Part shown: positions 22,952 to 35,116 of the stretch, in pieces
How the letters are laid out: each line of letters begins with the position of its first letter
How positions within the stretch are numbered: the first letter of the stretch is position 1
NCBI GenBank assembly: GCA_022836615.1
Contig: MU405233.1
Span: 186,001 to 250,000, forward strand
Direction of reading: 5' to 3'
From: Annulohypoxylon bovei var. microspora
Taxonomy: Eukaryota; Ascomycota; Sordariomycetes; Xylariales; Hypoxylaceae
DNA: 64,000 nucleotides
The notes under the pieces: generated by a model
The model's database searches: none
What the model was told of the DNA's origin: nothing
Seen by the model: only the letters and a program-made list of their open reading frames with translations
Position numbers and translations under genes: made by a program

Positions 22952-23356
22952 TAATAATGGGGTTTCGTTACTTTACTGCTATTTCTGTTTCTGGTTCGCA
23001 TTTAAAAACATTTGCATTGGATACCCAAACAGCTATTCCATATTATGGAAGACGGGATGGGGTTAGTTGGCGGGCGCTGTCTGATTTTAGGGCATCGGGA
23101 CTGGTAAAATAACTAGAGCAGAATCTGATACCAGATAGTTATTCCCAAGACAAGGAATAAACGTGTAGAGCATTGACGTCATATCCTCTTCTTTTATAGA
23201 CAACTATATTGCTTAGATGTATCATTTTATACAGGCGGCGGTCGTGCTAGCTCTCGTATAACTTTACTACGTACCTAGGTAGGTAATGAGGTACTCCCCC
23301 TATTTAATCTTTACTTAGGTAATTTCTGTCCTGAGTTCAGATACGATCCCGTCTCA
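22952..23356. other. intergenic between convergent genes
   Basis: 405 bases between the SPT10-like and uS2m stop codons; no gene. It contains an exact TACCTAGGTAGGTA at 23272-23285. Confidence 0.5.
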
Positions 23357-24554
23357 TCAAAAAGAACTACGCCGGCCCTTCATCGCCGCCTCGCCTTCTG
23401 CAGAACGCTGGCCGCTCATGAAATTGTGGACGTCGTGCGGCGTGTCCCACGCCACGACGCCCTTCTTGGCATCATCCAGGCGTCGATTCTGGCCCGTCTC
23501 GCCCGCTCGGCCAAGCACGCTGCCGATGACGGCTAGACATCGCAGACTGTTTGGGTCGGTTAGCACTACCCGTTACCACCTTCACCGTGACCATAGAGTG
23601 CTAAAACGCGCGCCAGATGTAAACTAGGGGTGGGAAACGGGACAAAACATACCTATCGTCGTTGGCCGGGATCGCGTACGTCACCCACGTGGGCTCGGCG
23701 TTCGTGTCGATGACGCCGATCGTCGGCACGTTGACGAGCGCGCACTCGTGCAGCAGCACGTAGTTCTCGAGCGGGTTGAGGCACACGACCAGGTCCGGGA
23801 CGAGGGGCCTGCGCTCGATGAGGTGCTTCTCGAAGCCCTCGACGGGGTCGTCGTGCTCGTCGACGATCTGGACCTGCTGGCCGCTGAGGATGACGTCGCT
23901 GTTGGTGATGGAGCCGGGGGTCCACTTGGTGAAGAGGTGGCAGGCGCGGGCGAGGCGGGCGGCCTGGGTGACGATCTGCATGTGGCCGGGGCGGGTGCCG
24001 ACGAAGAGGACGAGGCCGCCGCGGTACGCGACCTCCTCGACGACGCGGGCGGCGCGCCGCAGGTGCGCCGCCGTCTGCTCGAGCGAGATGATGTGGATGT
24101 CCTGGCGCACGCCGAAGATGTAGCGCGCGTTGGCCGGGTTCCACAGCGACGCGTGGTGGCCCATGTGCGCCTGCGACGCCATCAGCAGCTCCAGCGTCAC
24201 GTCCTTGGGCCCCGGCGGGTCGCGGAACACGTCGCTGGGCCGGTACGTGTGCTCGACGCGGGCCCCCAGCCGCCCGATCTTCGCCCGCAGGCCCCGCGCC
24301 AGCTCGTAGTTCTGCACCGTGGTGTCGGGCGCCGCGGCCTTCTTCCGGCGGCCGGCGGTGCGGACGCTGGCCGTGAAGAGGGAGGGCGGTTGGGTCTGGG
24401 ACTGGGACTGGAGGGCCGGGTCGGCGAGGTCGGCGTCGGTTACGTCTGTTAGTGGTGGTGGTGAGGTCTGTTCCGTGGAGAGACAGCGGAGGCGGGCCTG
24501 GCGGAGAGGGGCCGCCAATGCCTTGCGGGCTAGATTTGTCTTGTTAGCTATCAT
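23357..24554 (-). CDS. MRP4: mitochondrial small-subunit ribosomal protein uS2m
   Basis: Two exons, 24554-23653 and 23546-23357 (donor GTATG, branch GCTAACC, acceptor ACAG); product 363 residues. Bacterial S2 homologue of the mitochondrial 37S subunit (Mrp4 in yeast). S2 hallmarks: LLMASQAHMGHHASLWNP, ARYIFGVRQDIHIISLEQT, GGLVLFVGTRPG, FTKWTPGSITN, PDLVVCLNP, NVPTIGVIDTNAEP, and after splicing IPANDDSLRCLAVIGSVLG. The N-terminus (MIANKTNLARKALAAPLRQ) is basic and amphipathic, a mitochondrial import signal. I chose the ATG at 24554; the frame runs upstream only through a GTG, and an AG just before the ATG means an upstream non-coding exon is possible. The body is markedly GC-rich compared with its neighbours, which creates a long spurious frame on the opposite strand. 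Confidence 0.92.
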
Positions 24555-25083
24555 ATCTAAGTAGATACATGTATAGAATTGTAAGTGGCTTACCTTGGCG
24601 AACACCCAAGTCTCTTATAATCATGATTATGACGATTGCTGCTCTATCGTATAGTTTCACGAAGCTCTATGGCGACTTTTTCCAATTGGATGATTCAAGT
24701 TCAATGGACAGGGGTCCTGTTAGGGACAACGTAATCCCGCGCCGACCCACAATTCCATTTAACTTTAATTTGTACATAATTACGTACATATGTACCTTCG
24801 CATTTGATTACGTAATGAACTCATCACTGTTTGATGGCCCCCCTTAACCGTCACTGTTAACACAAGAACTTATGATGATAGAATATGAGACACAATATTA
24901 AAACCGTAAAAACTCAAAGTAATTTAATAGGCCAGGTATAGGTAGGCAGCTATTACTAAGTTATCTATTCACCATCAGGACTAAGAAGAAGTATCTACAA
25001 CCCCCCTTTGTCTTGCGTTCCCAATTCTCTTTGCGCTCGCAAACTCCAATATCAATGCCGCAACCCCCGACTACGAAAACTTC
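24555..25083. other. intergenic
   Basis: 529 bases between the start of uS2m and the stop of the CBS/PB1 gene. A 92-codon plus-strand frame at 24569-24847 shows no family features and is probably chance. Confidence 0.45.
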
Positions 25084-27238
25084 TTACCGGCTAGTCGCCC
25101 TCGAGATGGTGAAGACGCCTATGATGACTACTGCTAGAGCGACAATAGCACCAGGGAGTAGTAACTCATTAGGCACGCCGGCAATAACTTGATCTGGCTC
25201 AATGTAGGCACTGCTTCTCTTGCGACGTCTAGCCGCCGCAAAATCCTCTTCATCGCTTTCGTACTCCTCGTCGCCATCTTGCGCATGTCGTCTACGACGA
25301 AAATCGGAGGGAACCGAGCTTGGAGCGGGTGTATGAGCCGAGATGTCGGGCTGAGCGGCGACGGCAACAGGTGGCTTCTCAGGATCATGTACGAAAAGGT
25401 CAACCTTCTCGCGATGGTTGTGTCGCGCTAGGAGGATGGCTTCCAGGAGATCCTGGTCAGTCGTGATGCTCACTGTGTCGCCCTCGTCATCTAGGTAGCT
25501 GACGGCAAAACCAACAGAGCTCAGTCTACCATCCTCCACTACCGGCGCTCCACCAATGGCATCCACTTCACTACCGAGCTTACCTAGCACGCTCTCGACA
25601 AATTGCTCGATACCTTCGCTCGCGACCACTTGCAATCGGTGGACACGGCCACTTGGAGCCTTGAACTTGAACGCGAACGGTATATCTGCCGGGGATTGCT
25701 GAGCGAGTGCCGAGTGCTCCGGCGATTCTACGCCTACGTGAGAAGCGCTATCACCAGGAGCTAACGAATCGTTGATACGTTCACGGTTGGCATCAGGAGA
25801 CAGTATAGACCGGGATATCATAGTACCACCGTGGTGATGGCTACCGTCACCAGAAACCATGGATTCGGTCTCGTTATCAAGCGAGAGCCAGAACTTATTC
25901 CAAGCTGGACCCTCGCTGTCGCCCGACGTTCCCATAGTGTTGATCTGCTCAAGTGTCGCATAGGTTAGCTTAAGCACATCAACCATGCCAACGATTTCAC
26001 CCTGGTCATTCATAACCGGGAGATTGAGGTAGTGGCCATCTGTATAAGATGTTAGCTAATGATCTTTTTGTTTCTTTTATGATATTTAGTAGGTTAGCGA
26101 CTGACCATGCATCTTTCGGAGAGCAGCTTGGATGCTCATGTCCATAGGAGCAAAGTCGGGGTGCGGCGTCATGACACGAACGACGCTGCAGGTCGCAGGA
26201 TCTAGACCAGGCGCAATAACTCGCAATACCACATCCTTGCTCGTGAAGATACCCGTAATCTGACCTTGGTCCTGAACTAACACGGCGGTGGTGTGGTTTT
26301 CCTTCATCATCATTGCTGCATCTTTTACGGTAGTCCTGACGCTAACAGTCGTAGGTGGTATACCGTTCAGCACGCTCTCCAGAGTTGGCCCGGACATCTT
26401 GGAGCGCAGGGCCTCGACGTATTGGATGATCTGTTGAGGCTGGCTGGTGCCTAGCTCCGACTGCACACCTTCCAAAGCGGCATAGAGCTTTGACGAAGAT
26501 GCGTATGCGCGCTCCAACTTTTCCATAGCATCGTAAAAGCATTTTGTGATATCGAGGATACCCGAGATGTCCTGGTTCTCGTCCATAACAGGCAAGTGCC
26601 TGAAGCCTTTACGAACCATGAGATCCAAGGCCTCGGTAGCGCTAGTGTCGGTGCGGGCGCAAAGGGGGTTCTTGGTCATAATATCGGCGATGGTAACATT
26701 GTTAGCTTTCTGGCCAGTGCCGACTACTCGGAAAGCCAGATCTTTCGCTGTGAAGATACCAGCGATTCTGTCATCATCATCCGTAACCAACACGCAGTCC
26801 TCCCTCTTCGCTGCCATTAGCTGAGCAGCCTCGGCGACAGTGGTACCCGGCTTGATCTGGAGGGCGGGACTAGGCTTGAGGGCGAGAACGGTTCCAGGTG
26901 GGGCTTTGCGCGAATGTCGAGCTCGACCGGTGAGATGCTTCTTCTTGGAGAGATCGCTCTCCAGCTTTTTTCGAATAGCCTAGTGACCAAGGTCAGCATC
27001 CAATAGCGTACCTAGTAGTAGACATGGCGCCGTATACCTCATCCCGCTTGCTCTGCTTCTGTCTGCTTGCGCTAATTCCGGAGGCGGCATCGCTCGGTGC
27101 GGGCTGGTGAGAGTGGCCATGAGTCTCGAGAACTGGTCTAGGAATATTTGAATTGGCAGCAGGACTAGCAGATCCCTGGAATGGAGTCTGTCCACGATTT
27201 TGTCCGCGACTTGGAGTACCTCTCATGGTGCCGGACAT
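25084..27238 (-). CDS. CBS and PB1 domain protein with C-terminal membrane anchor
   Basis: Three exons: 27238-27038, 26979-26106, 26039-25084; product 676 residues. The N-terminus is Ser/Gln/Pro-rich and disordered. Four CBS motifs form two Bateman modules, about residues 105-235 (for example EDCVLVTDDDDRIAGIFTAK and GFRHLPVMDENQDISGILD) and about 270-400 (TTAVLVQDQGQITGIFTSKD and LNLPVMNDQGEIVGMVD). A PB1 domain follows at about residues 485-570 (FAFKFKAPSGRVHRLQV, SYLDDEGDTVSITTDQDLLEA). After a basic, acidic linker, a hydrophobic segment (LLLPGAIVALAVVIIGVF) four to five residues from the end suggests tail anchoring. CBS pairs usually sense adenine nucleotides, and PB1 mediates pairing with other PB1 proteins. 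A conserved fungal architecture whose cellular role I cannot state. Confidence 0.88.
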
Positions 27239-27956
27239 CGTGAAGATCAAGCGGAGGTGAAGATGGATTTATTGGTGGTTATTAGTTGCTAATACTACCG
27301 ATGATATGCACGAGTTGCAAAGATGTTGGAATAAGTCTCGAAAAGTTCAACTGCCAATAGAAAGGCAAGCCGAAAAATCCGATCCTATCGTGCAAATCGA
27401 GCAAATCGAGCAAATGGTATTAGCAATAGCAAAAGTTGATCGAATGATGTTTGATTACACCCCCTCTATTACTAGTGAAGATAATGAAGATAAAATGGAG
27501 GAGATAAAGTATCGGTCAGAATAATTGCGCTCTTTCGGCATAAAATTTTGTGGACCCTTCAAGTTGTCTCGGCGACAGGGGAAACCACATGCTCCCTGTC
27601 AGGCGAACACCGGTAGGAGGTATTAATAGGTACACACCTAATGTAGCACAAGGTCAGTTCCGATTTAGGCATTCACAGGTTGAATAAGCCACAACTCAGG
27701 CTGGATGTAGTGGCTTGAGAGTTCCCCTCAATGAGGCTTGACAATTTGCCTAAACCAATATTCGAAGGCTCAATCTTAGAACCTTCAAACTAATAAATTC
27801 ACTTTCAACACACTCCGAGGTCCTTGATTTGAAAACGAGAACAACCACGAGTAAAATATATCAGAGGAATCAATAAAATAATAACCATTCTACTAGTTTT
27901 ATTTTTATTTACTATTTTTGTCCCCGGTGTTCATAAATTACTCTGAGACCTAAACA
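27239..27956. other. intergenic left of the first inverted-repeat element
   Basis: Probably the promoter of the CBS/PB1 gene, then spacer. No coding region recognised. Confidence 0.45.
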
Positions 27957-27965
27957 TTTTTTCAG

Positions 27966-28855
27966 CAGTAACTTTAGTGAAACAGGTGTCGTTTTTTAGA
28001 TAAACAGGTAAAACCCACTTTTACATTTCAACCAATCAAATGCGCGAAAATCACAGCTTTCAATTGCATTATATTACGTACTGTACGTACCTTACATACA
28101 CCTGCTTTTCAAGCTTCAATAACCTTTTATTTAATAAAATAATAAAATATTTATATAATATTTAATTAAAATAATTGGCTGATTATTTCCGCATTCTTAT
28201 TAATTATGTAATTGTTTTAATATTGCGCAAAATTTACGTTATAAAATACCTACCGGTAAGGTAGGTATGTTGGCTTGTAGGGGTATCACGTGACCCCACC
28301 AAAAAAAGACCCCAAGACTTTAAACAACATATCCCCTCAAGAATGTTGATGCATTCAAACAATACCTATATTATTCGATCCGGTAGATCGAGAGCTTTGT
28401 AATGGTATATTTTATTTTATCGTAAGCCGTATATTTCGAAAGTTATTTCAATATATCTGTTGAAAAGCCCGGGCCACAAAAAGGTCACGTGGTACCCTTT
28501 GATCTCACCATCCGGAGGGGCGTTACTAAAAGTGGGTCATGTGCGAGAGACAGTGCTTAACACTGTGTATAAGCTGATCCCTTATGCTACCTATTTGGGT
28601 AGCTAGCACTTGTTTCAATTAGTAATTAAGTAATCAGGGGATACAAGTTTATACACAGTGTGCTACAGTACTATTAACACTGTCTCACACATGGCCCACT
28701 TTCAATGATGTCCTTTGCCACTTAAGGTGGTTTTACCAATGTACCTAAGTATTGTGGGGTTTTCAAGGGTTCTCATATTGTAGCCAATAGTATGTGGGTA
28801 AAAGTGGGTTTACCTGTTTATCTAAAAAACGGCACCTGTTTCACTAAAGTTACTG
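27966..28855. mobile_element. non-autonomous inverted-repeat transposon (MITE-like), 890 bp
   Basis: Terminal inverted repeats of about 58 bases, starting CAGTAACTTTAGTGAAACAG at both ends and ending at CCCACTTTTAC, with about two differences between them. The element is flanked by identical 9-base direct repeats TTTTTTCAG (27957-27965 and 28856-28864), the target duplication. There is no transposase frame inside. Nine bases suggest the Mutator-like (MULE) superfamily; if the first T is ignored the duplication is 8 bases, which would fit hAT, and the CAG terminus does not decide it. Internally, 28030-28480 is AT-leaning and a second inverted pair sits at 28528-28702. Confidence 0.88.
28528..28702. 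repeat. inner inverted repeat (nested hairpin)
   Basis: The left arm starts AAAGTGGGTCATGTG and the right arm, read on the other strand, AAAGTGGGCCATGTG; they pair with small gaps over about 45 bases around a 70-base loop. No clear target duplication. It is either a second small element inserted into the first or an inner hairpin of the same one. Confidence 0.7.
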
Positions 28856-28864
28856 TTTTTTCAG

Positions 28865-29838
28865 TCCCTCCCAATTTAGTCGTTGACCATGGAACGCAGC
28901 CATTCCCTAATCTCAAAATAGGGGAACACCGAATATCAGAATATCAGGCCACAACAACTCAATGCTTAAACTACAGAAAGCCAATGAATCATTGATATAC
29001 AAGAAAAATAAGCCTAAACAGTTTATGGTATTGCATACCTTGAAGTGTTAACGTGGGCTTCATAGATATAATTCGTGGAGCAACCTTGGAAGTCCATGAG
29101 CAATACGAATCAATTTTCTATAAAAGAGAAATGCAAATCTAACATAGGTACCTAGTAACTTGTGTCTAGTGTCAAGAAAACACACCACCAAGTTCTCCTT
29201 AGCCACCATTATGGCACTTCTACGGGCACGTCCACGGGTCTCAGACAACGACGGCAAGTACAGCCCGTACCGCTCCGATGTTCACAGAATCCCTTTAACC
29301 CCACCACCCCGGACCGTGCCGTAAGCGGGTAGGTGGGTGGGTGCATCGGCAGTACTTGTCCAATGTCTTGACGTATCAGACCGCACCATTCACATCCAAT
29401 ATATCAAGTCCTAGACCGTCTACCAGTAGTAGCGTTACCTGCTTTACAACACAAGTTTTTTTTATTTATTATCGTATATGCTTCCATATAATATAGCCTA
29501 CCTAGTATTCTCACCAAATATAGAAACCAGACAAAAGGTTTCGCTGCAAAATTCAACCTCGTTTTACTACGCGAATACTACACCCCTTTGATGTTATGAA
29601 GCTGACAAGAACCTATACTACATAGGTGCCTATCAGATTTTCGCCATGAAACTGCCTATAACTAAACATTGACGGTTCAGTTCTAAGCCTTATCATAGAC
29701 CACACATTTGCCACCAAGTCGTTGTCGTCTTATTTAATATGCGGCAATTCCAGATTGGTGATATTCACCATCAACCTCCACCCTCTAGTTTCATATTCCT
29801 TTAGCTCGGGTCTTAATACAGTGACTAGGTACACAACA
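28865..29838. other. intergenic, promoter side of the PTH11-like gene
   Basis: No gene recognised. It includes a G/T-rich patch at 29322-29345 and a T-run at 29455-29470. Confidence 0.45.
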
Positions 29839-31024
29839 ATGGCTTCCTCACAATCGTCGCAACCCCCTCCCGTCCATAACTATACCGATGACGCTCGCTG
29901 GCAGGTCATTAGTTCCGTTATTCCTTGCATAATTTTGGCATCAGCCGCATTAGCCATGCGTCTCGCTTCACGCCGCATCAAGCACTCAAGACTTCTCGCA
30001 TCTGACTACTTAGCTATCAGTAGCCTGATCTTCGCGTGGATCGGCTCTCTACTCTTGATAACTGCTGGTAAATTTCCTATCCAGTCACCTTGTCTACTAC
30101 ATCCATTCGTCTTAGCAGCACTAACCTAAGACTCCCGATATTGTTAAATAGTTTCGTTTGGTTTCGGTTTGCATATCGAACTTGTATCGTTGTCTCATGC
30201 GCGCCTAATCTTTATAAATATTTTCGCTGCAGAGATCTGCTATGGCATCGGCTTCACGGTGATCAAGCTATCCATCATAATGCTATACCGACAATTATTT
30301 CCCACACGTTTCATGCTTATTAGCACCATGATCCTAACCGTTGTGGTCATTATGTGGGGTATCGCCGTCGTGCTCGTCTCTATTTTCACCTGCAACCCTA
30401 TCCAAGGATTCTGGAACTTCGACGTGCCCACCAAATGCGTCAACATGAAATGGTTCTACATCGGCATCTCCATCCCCAACATCCGCGCCGATGCTTTCTT
30501 ACTATGCCTTCCTCTACGCGATATATGGCGCCTCCAACTTACCCGGAGTACCAAAGCTGTCATCAGCGGCCTCTTTGCACTAGGGGTTTTTGTCATTGTT
30601 GCGAGCTGTTTGCGTATACATTATACGCTAGCCATAGATAATAGTGATCCCACTTGTAAGCCTTCGTTTAGAACGCGAGACGATAATATATATTATTGAC
30701 GCATCTTAAGGGTCCTTCGCCGCCGCCTCGATTTGGTCTGCCGTCGAGATGCAAATCGCGGTCGTGTGCTGCTGTCTGCCCACTGTTCGGCCGGTGCTGG
30801 CCTATCTAGCGCCTAAATCTATCTGGCAGAGATTTACTAGCACGTATACTCCGATCACAAACACGTACCACAACAAAAAATTACAAACATCGCATAACCA
30901 AGGTGGTTTAGACAACCAAACCGAAGCCTTAGCTCGCGAGACTAGTTTCAATACTTTATATACAAATACTAACCAAGCCGACGACACCATCATCACCAAT
31001 GATCGCTGTCGGACTGATGACTAG
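29839..31024 (+). CDS. PTH11-like integral membrane protein (rhodopsin-type, seven-helix)
   Basis: Three exons: 29839-30067, 30152-30655, 30711-31024; phases agree, product 348 residues. Fungal proteins of this class are putative G-protein-coupled receptors in the plasma membrane; Pth11 of the rice blast fungus senses surface cues, and most relatives have unknown ligands. Seen here: DDARWQVISSVIPCII (TM1), RLLASDYLAISSLIFAWIG (TM2), GFGLHIE then FAAEICYGIGFTVIKLSIIM (TM3), loop cysteines CNPIQGFW and TKCVN, WFYIGISIPNIRADAFLL (TM5), TRSTKAVISGLFALGVFVI (TM6), and FAAASIWSAVEMQIAVVC CCLP (TM7, split by the last intron). The cytoplasmic tail is about 65 residues and Asn/Thr-rich. There is no CFEM domain at the N-terminus. 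Confidence 0.88.
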
Positions 31025-31315
31025 GTACCAAAAGCACCCCTTTTTAGAAAGTTTTATCACGTGCGGGAGCGGCAGATGGGGTTCAAGGCGACAGAGGCAA
31101 TGTCAAGGAACGGTACGACAAGCCTTTCGAAGACAGTCACGTCTACTACCCAGTATAAGCATAATATATATATATACCTAGGTAGGTAAGTACGCTATAA
31201 AGATCCTAAAACTGCATTCATCATTGGATATCAACCCTCATTAAATAAATCCAAACGCCGTGGAAATTCCTAAAACAATCAAACGGGATATCATAGTTAA
31301 CTAACAGGTGGGCAC

Positions 31316-33309
31316 TTAGTGGTTCGTAACCATCCCGTTCTTCGTCTCCCGGTTACTCTCGTAGGCCTGGGGTGTCCCGAGGTAAACTGGGTCGCCTCTC
31401 GGGATCGATGCGTATCTTCTGCGCTTCTGGCAGAAACTGTGGACGGATGTTAGTGAGCATATCGACGATAACCAAGATAAAATGTGCTTAGAGGGGGTTA
31501 GACTTACAAGATACCAATAGCAATTCCGATCAGTACGGGAACACCAACACCAACGCTGACACCGATGATGAGCCTCTTGTCGACGCCGCCGACTTCGCCT
31601 AGCGGGTGCTCGGCAGAAACAGTAGAGTCTCCCGAGGACGTCGGCGGCGGCGGCGTGTATGACACGGGAGACCCTGTCGTGGCGTCTATGGACTTCTTGT
31701 TGGTGCCGAAGGGAACGAGAGAAGCGACGCCGGTCCCCGTAGACTCGGGGAAGGTGGCCGTCACCCCCGACGCCACCGATGTGATGTAGGTCAGCGTGCT
31801 CGTGACCTTGGTCGTGGTCTGGGAGGACGCAGGACAGTTAACTAGGCCGGTGGTTAGACAGGCTGTTCCCGTGAAGGTAACCGTCTTTTTGAGTGTCGTA
31901 GGTGTCAAGCTCTCGTCGGCTCTCGCAGTCACCGCCGCAGTGGACGCGCTGGTCGTCTGCGTCTTCCCTTGGACGGCGCAGAGATCGGCGATCGTCGTGT
32001 AGAAGATGGGGATGTTCGTGTTCGGAGACGGCCCCCACGTCTCGCCGCCGATAGCGAGCGTGGCTCCCGCGGCGGCGCCAAGGCCGAACTGGTACGTCTG
32101 CTCGACCCTCAGAGCGCAGTCCGTGTCGTCGCCTTCAGGCGTGGCGGTGATGTTGGTCGTGAACTCCGCGATGTCGGCCCACACGCTGACTCCCACGCCG
32201 GCACTGGCTTTGGTCGAGAATGAGAAGCTCGGGATCGTGACCCCGGGGGTCTCGAGCTCGAAGCCTGCTTTCACTCCGAGGCGTAGCACGGCGCTTAGGA
32301 CGCCGCCTGCTCCCTCGATTGTGACGGGGAGAAACTCGAAGTTGGCTCCGTTGCTTTAGGTTCAGGGGCCATTAGCGCGGTCCTAATGATTGCGTGATAG
32401 ACACAGGGTTTACTTACAATGTAATGCTTGAGACGTTACGTCCAAACAAGGACATGTCAAGGCCAACACTTTCATCTAGTTTGAGGTGGATTCCGCTGCT
32501 AACATCGATCTCTGCATTGACGCTCAGGATCAGGTCAACCGAGAAGATAACGCCGAGGAACAAGTCACTGCTCGCGGAAATGCCGATGGGCGTGTTCGAG
32601 GAGTAAAGATTCAGGTTGTAAGTGGCTCCAGCCGAAAGCACCGTGTCAAGGAGCAGGTACAGCTCGAGCTCATCAAACTGGAATTGAAGATGGCATTCGG
32701 GAATGTCTGGCATGTCAACATCGAAGGTAACGTTGATCGGAGGGAAGTCGAAGTCGTCCAGATCTATGCCATCTGCAAAGTTTTTGAGCACTGTTGGGAA
32801 GTAGTCCTCGATTGAGTCGATGACTTGGTCAGTGATGTTCAAAACCTCATTCTTGACTTCGCTCGTGAAGTTGTGGATTTCCTGGGTAGCATTGAAGCTG
32901 CCGTCAACTGAGAACTGCGCTGTCGCATTGCCCTTGATGTAGCATGTCGTACAGGTGATGTCGACACCAGCGCTCAGCGAGACATTATTTTGTGTACTTT
33001 CTTGAGCCGCACTAGATATGGGTCAGGAGACGAATTAGGGGTACCAGTTTAAACTGGCAACTGAAGCATTGCTCACACGCTAAGTAGTGTTGCACCATTC
33101 CAACTCTTATCTAATGTCGTGCTATTCTTCAGCACCGTGTCTCTCTTGATTCCTGCAAGAGATTGTCGCAGAGCAAGAAGAGTGTCTGCGGTTGATGAGC
33201 CTGGAGTATTTCGCACGTCGAGTGCACGATTTGGTGATGGTGTAGCTGCCGAGACGGAGCTTAGGGCCAGCGCCCAGCTTAATGTGAGGAATGGGTTTGC
33301 TAGAAGCAT
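31316..33309 (-). CDS. secreted/cell-surface protein with single C-terminal membrane segment
   Basis: Four exons: 33309-33077, 33011-32418, 32353-31508, 31436-31316; all junctions GT..AG with matching phases, product 597 residues. Signal peptide at the start (MLLANPFLTLSWALALSSVS), chosen over an in-frame start 24 bases upstream. A long extracellular part has many N-glycosylation sites (NVS, NAT, NFT, NVT) and two cysteine pairs (ITCTTC and others); it is acidic in the middle and Thr/Ser-rich towards the membrane. Then RLIIGVSVGVGVPVLIGIAI spans the membrane and a basic tail (CQKRRRYASIPRGDP) faces the cytosol. The Ser/Thr stem, single helix and short tail recall fungal cell-wall sensors, but no WSC domain is present. 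I do not recognise the ectodomain family. Confidence 0.8.
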
Positions 33310-34068
33310 TTTCTGATATTGAATCGCCAGCAATCTTGAATATGCGGTAATAACAAAACCCGTGTCTTACTATCTAGGAAGAGACCGTATGTACATATTC
33401 TCCCGGGAAACACTCTCCTCATATCTATTCCGAATCACTCAGCTCCTTCGAGCCCCAGCTGCCAACTTCGTTGGCGCATCTAGGAGAGGAAACACACCCG
33501 TGACTTATGAGGCTCCCTGCATATGTGTGTGGGCTTGGCGGAGTGCGAACTTTTGGTTGCAGATAAAAGAAATTGGTCACATTTGGGGGCGAGAGCTAGG
33601 AATCGATTCCCCCAGCCTCGCGTGGAGTACACATGGATCTGCCGAAAATAGTCGGGTGAAACTTTGCGAAACTGTTCATCAGGGGTATTAAGACTAACGT
33701 CCGTTTCCAACGCGACCCTTAACCCGTCCTAACCACACGAATGTTGCATTAGGATGATAAGAAACCAACATCAAAAACTTTAGCCTGCATATCAATATGA
33801 GTTAAGCTAGACCATAGTCTAAGGGGGGAGGATAGTCTTTGCCTTGGTTTCATAATTACCTAGGTATACTGCAATCGCTTTACAATTTCTACCTACATAA
33901 CCTTAGTACAATTGCAATAACTTGCGGACAAGGGTGAGCGACAGTTTTTCTGCTCACAAAAGTGCAAGGTAGTATTCTCCCTCAACAGCTGCTTGATAAG
34001 GAATAAGGAGCTGACTTCAGCCGCAGACTACCTATAAAAAGAAACATCATAGCGATCAACCCCATGCT
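33310..34068. other. intergenic
   Basis: Promoter side of the surface-protein gene, then spacer up to the fold-back element. A 109-codon plus-strand frame at 33362-33691 shows no family features. Confidence 0.45.
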
Positions 34069-34077
34069 GACAAAGTT

Positions 34078-35116
34078 GGGAATATAGATGAACTGACCAT
34101 TACCCCACAAATAAAAGGACCCACACCTTACCATTACAGGGGTTTTTTGGTGAAGGCTTTTCACCGGACCATACCACTGTAAAGCTCAGTCAACCATTGT
34201 AAAAAAAGCACTCAACTGACCATTGTAAAGCTGTAAAGCTGTAAAGCTGTAAAGCTGTATTAGAAGTTGTAAAGCTGTATTAGAGGCTGTAAAGCTGTAC
34301 CAGAGGCTGTAAAGCTGTATTAGAAACTGTAAAGCTGTACTAGAGGCTGTAAAGCTGTAAGGGCCTTCTATAAAGCTGTAAATGGTGGTGTAAGTGGTGG
34401 TGTAAATGGTGGTGTAAGTGGTGGTGTAAATGGTGGTGTAAGTGGTGGTGTAAGTGGTAATTATGTGTTTTTGAAGGGTATTAAGTATTCATTGAGTACT
34501 CATCAAGTACTTAGTAAGTACTTATTATATTTATTACGATCAAATAATACTAATAAATACTCAATGAGTACTCATCAAGTACTCATCACGCTTTAAATAT
34601 AAGTAAATAATATTAATGAGTACTTATTGAGTACTCAATGAGTACTCATTAACACCAATTGAATGTAAATAATAACAATGAGTACTTCATGAGTACTCAT
34701 CGAGTACTTAATACCCTTCAAAAACACATTATAATTACCACTTATACCACCACTTACACCACCACTTACAGCTTTATAGAAGGCCCTTACAGCTTTACAG
34801 CCTCTAGTACAGCTTTACAGCCTCTAGTACAGCTTTACAACTTCTAATACAGCTTTACAACTTTACAGCTTTACAGCTTTACAGCTTTACAACTTTACAG
34901 CTGGGGCAGTTAGCAGCTAGGGCAGTTTGGCAGTTTGGCAGCTGTGGCAGCTCCGCTAAAGCTTTATTACAATAGCTGATTGGCTAAGGCTTTACAGTGG
35001 TTAACTGAGCTTTACAATGGTCAGGTCCGCTGAAAGGCCTTCACCAAAAAACCCCTGTAGTGGTAAGGTGTGGGTCCTTTTATTTGTGGGGTAATGGTCA
35101 GTTCATCTATATTCCC
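34078..35116. mobile_element. fold-back transposon (MITE-like), 1,039 bp
   Basis: Both ends begin GGGAATATAGATGAACTG reading inward, and the terminal repeats match over about 80 bases with one or two differences. They are flanked by identical 9-base duplications GACAAAGTT (34069-34077 and 35117-35125). Inside, the two halves remain complementary almost to the centre near 34600, so the whole element can form one hairpin. Each arm carries tandem TGTAAAGC octamers (34225-34375; complement 34775-34900), GGTGGTGTAAAT/GTGGTGGTGTAAGT units (34382-34455; complement near 34735-34770), and GAGTACTCAT palindromes near the centre. No protein coded. A 9-base duplication points to MULE-type transposition supplied in trans. 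Confidence 0.9.

Noticed and set aside
23748..24452. 234-codon plus-strand frame and 163-codon alternative minus frame over the uS2m gene
   Set aside because: They are side effects of the very GC-rich coding strand; the uS2m frame has clear family motifs throughout.
33362..33691. 109-codon plus-strand frame upstream of the surface-protein gene
   Set aside because: Lies in the promoter region of the opposite-strand gene and has no family features.
34225..34900. Regularly spaced TGTAAAGC units as a CRISPR-like array
   Set aside because: No unique spacers, a eukaryotic context, and a mirror-symmetric arrangement inside a fold-back transposon.
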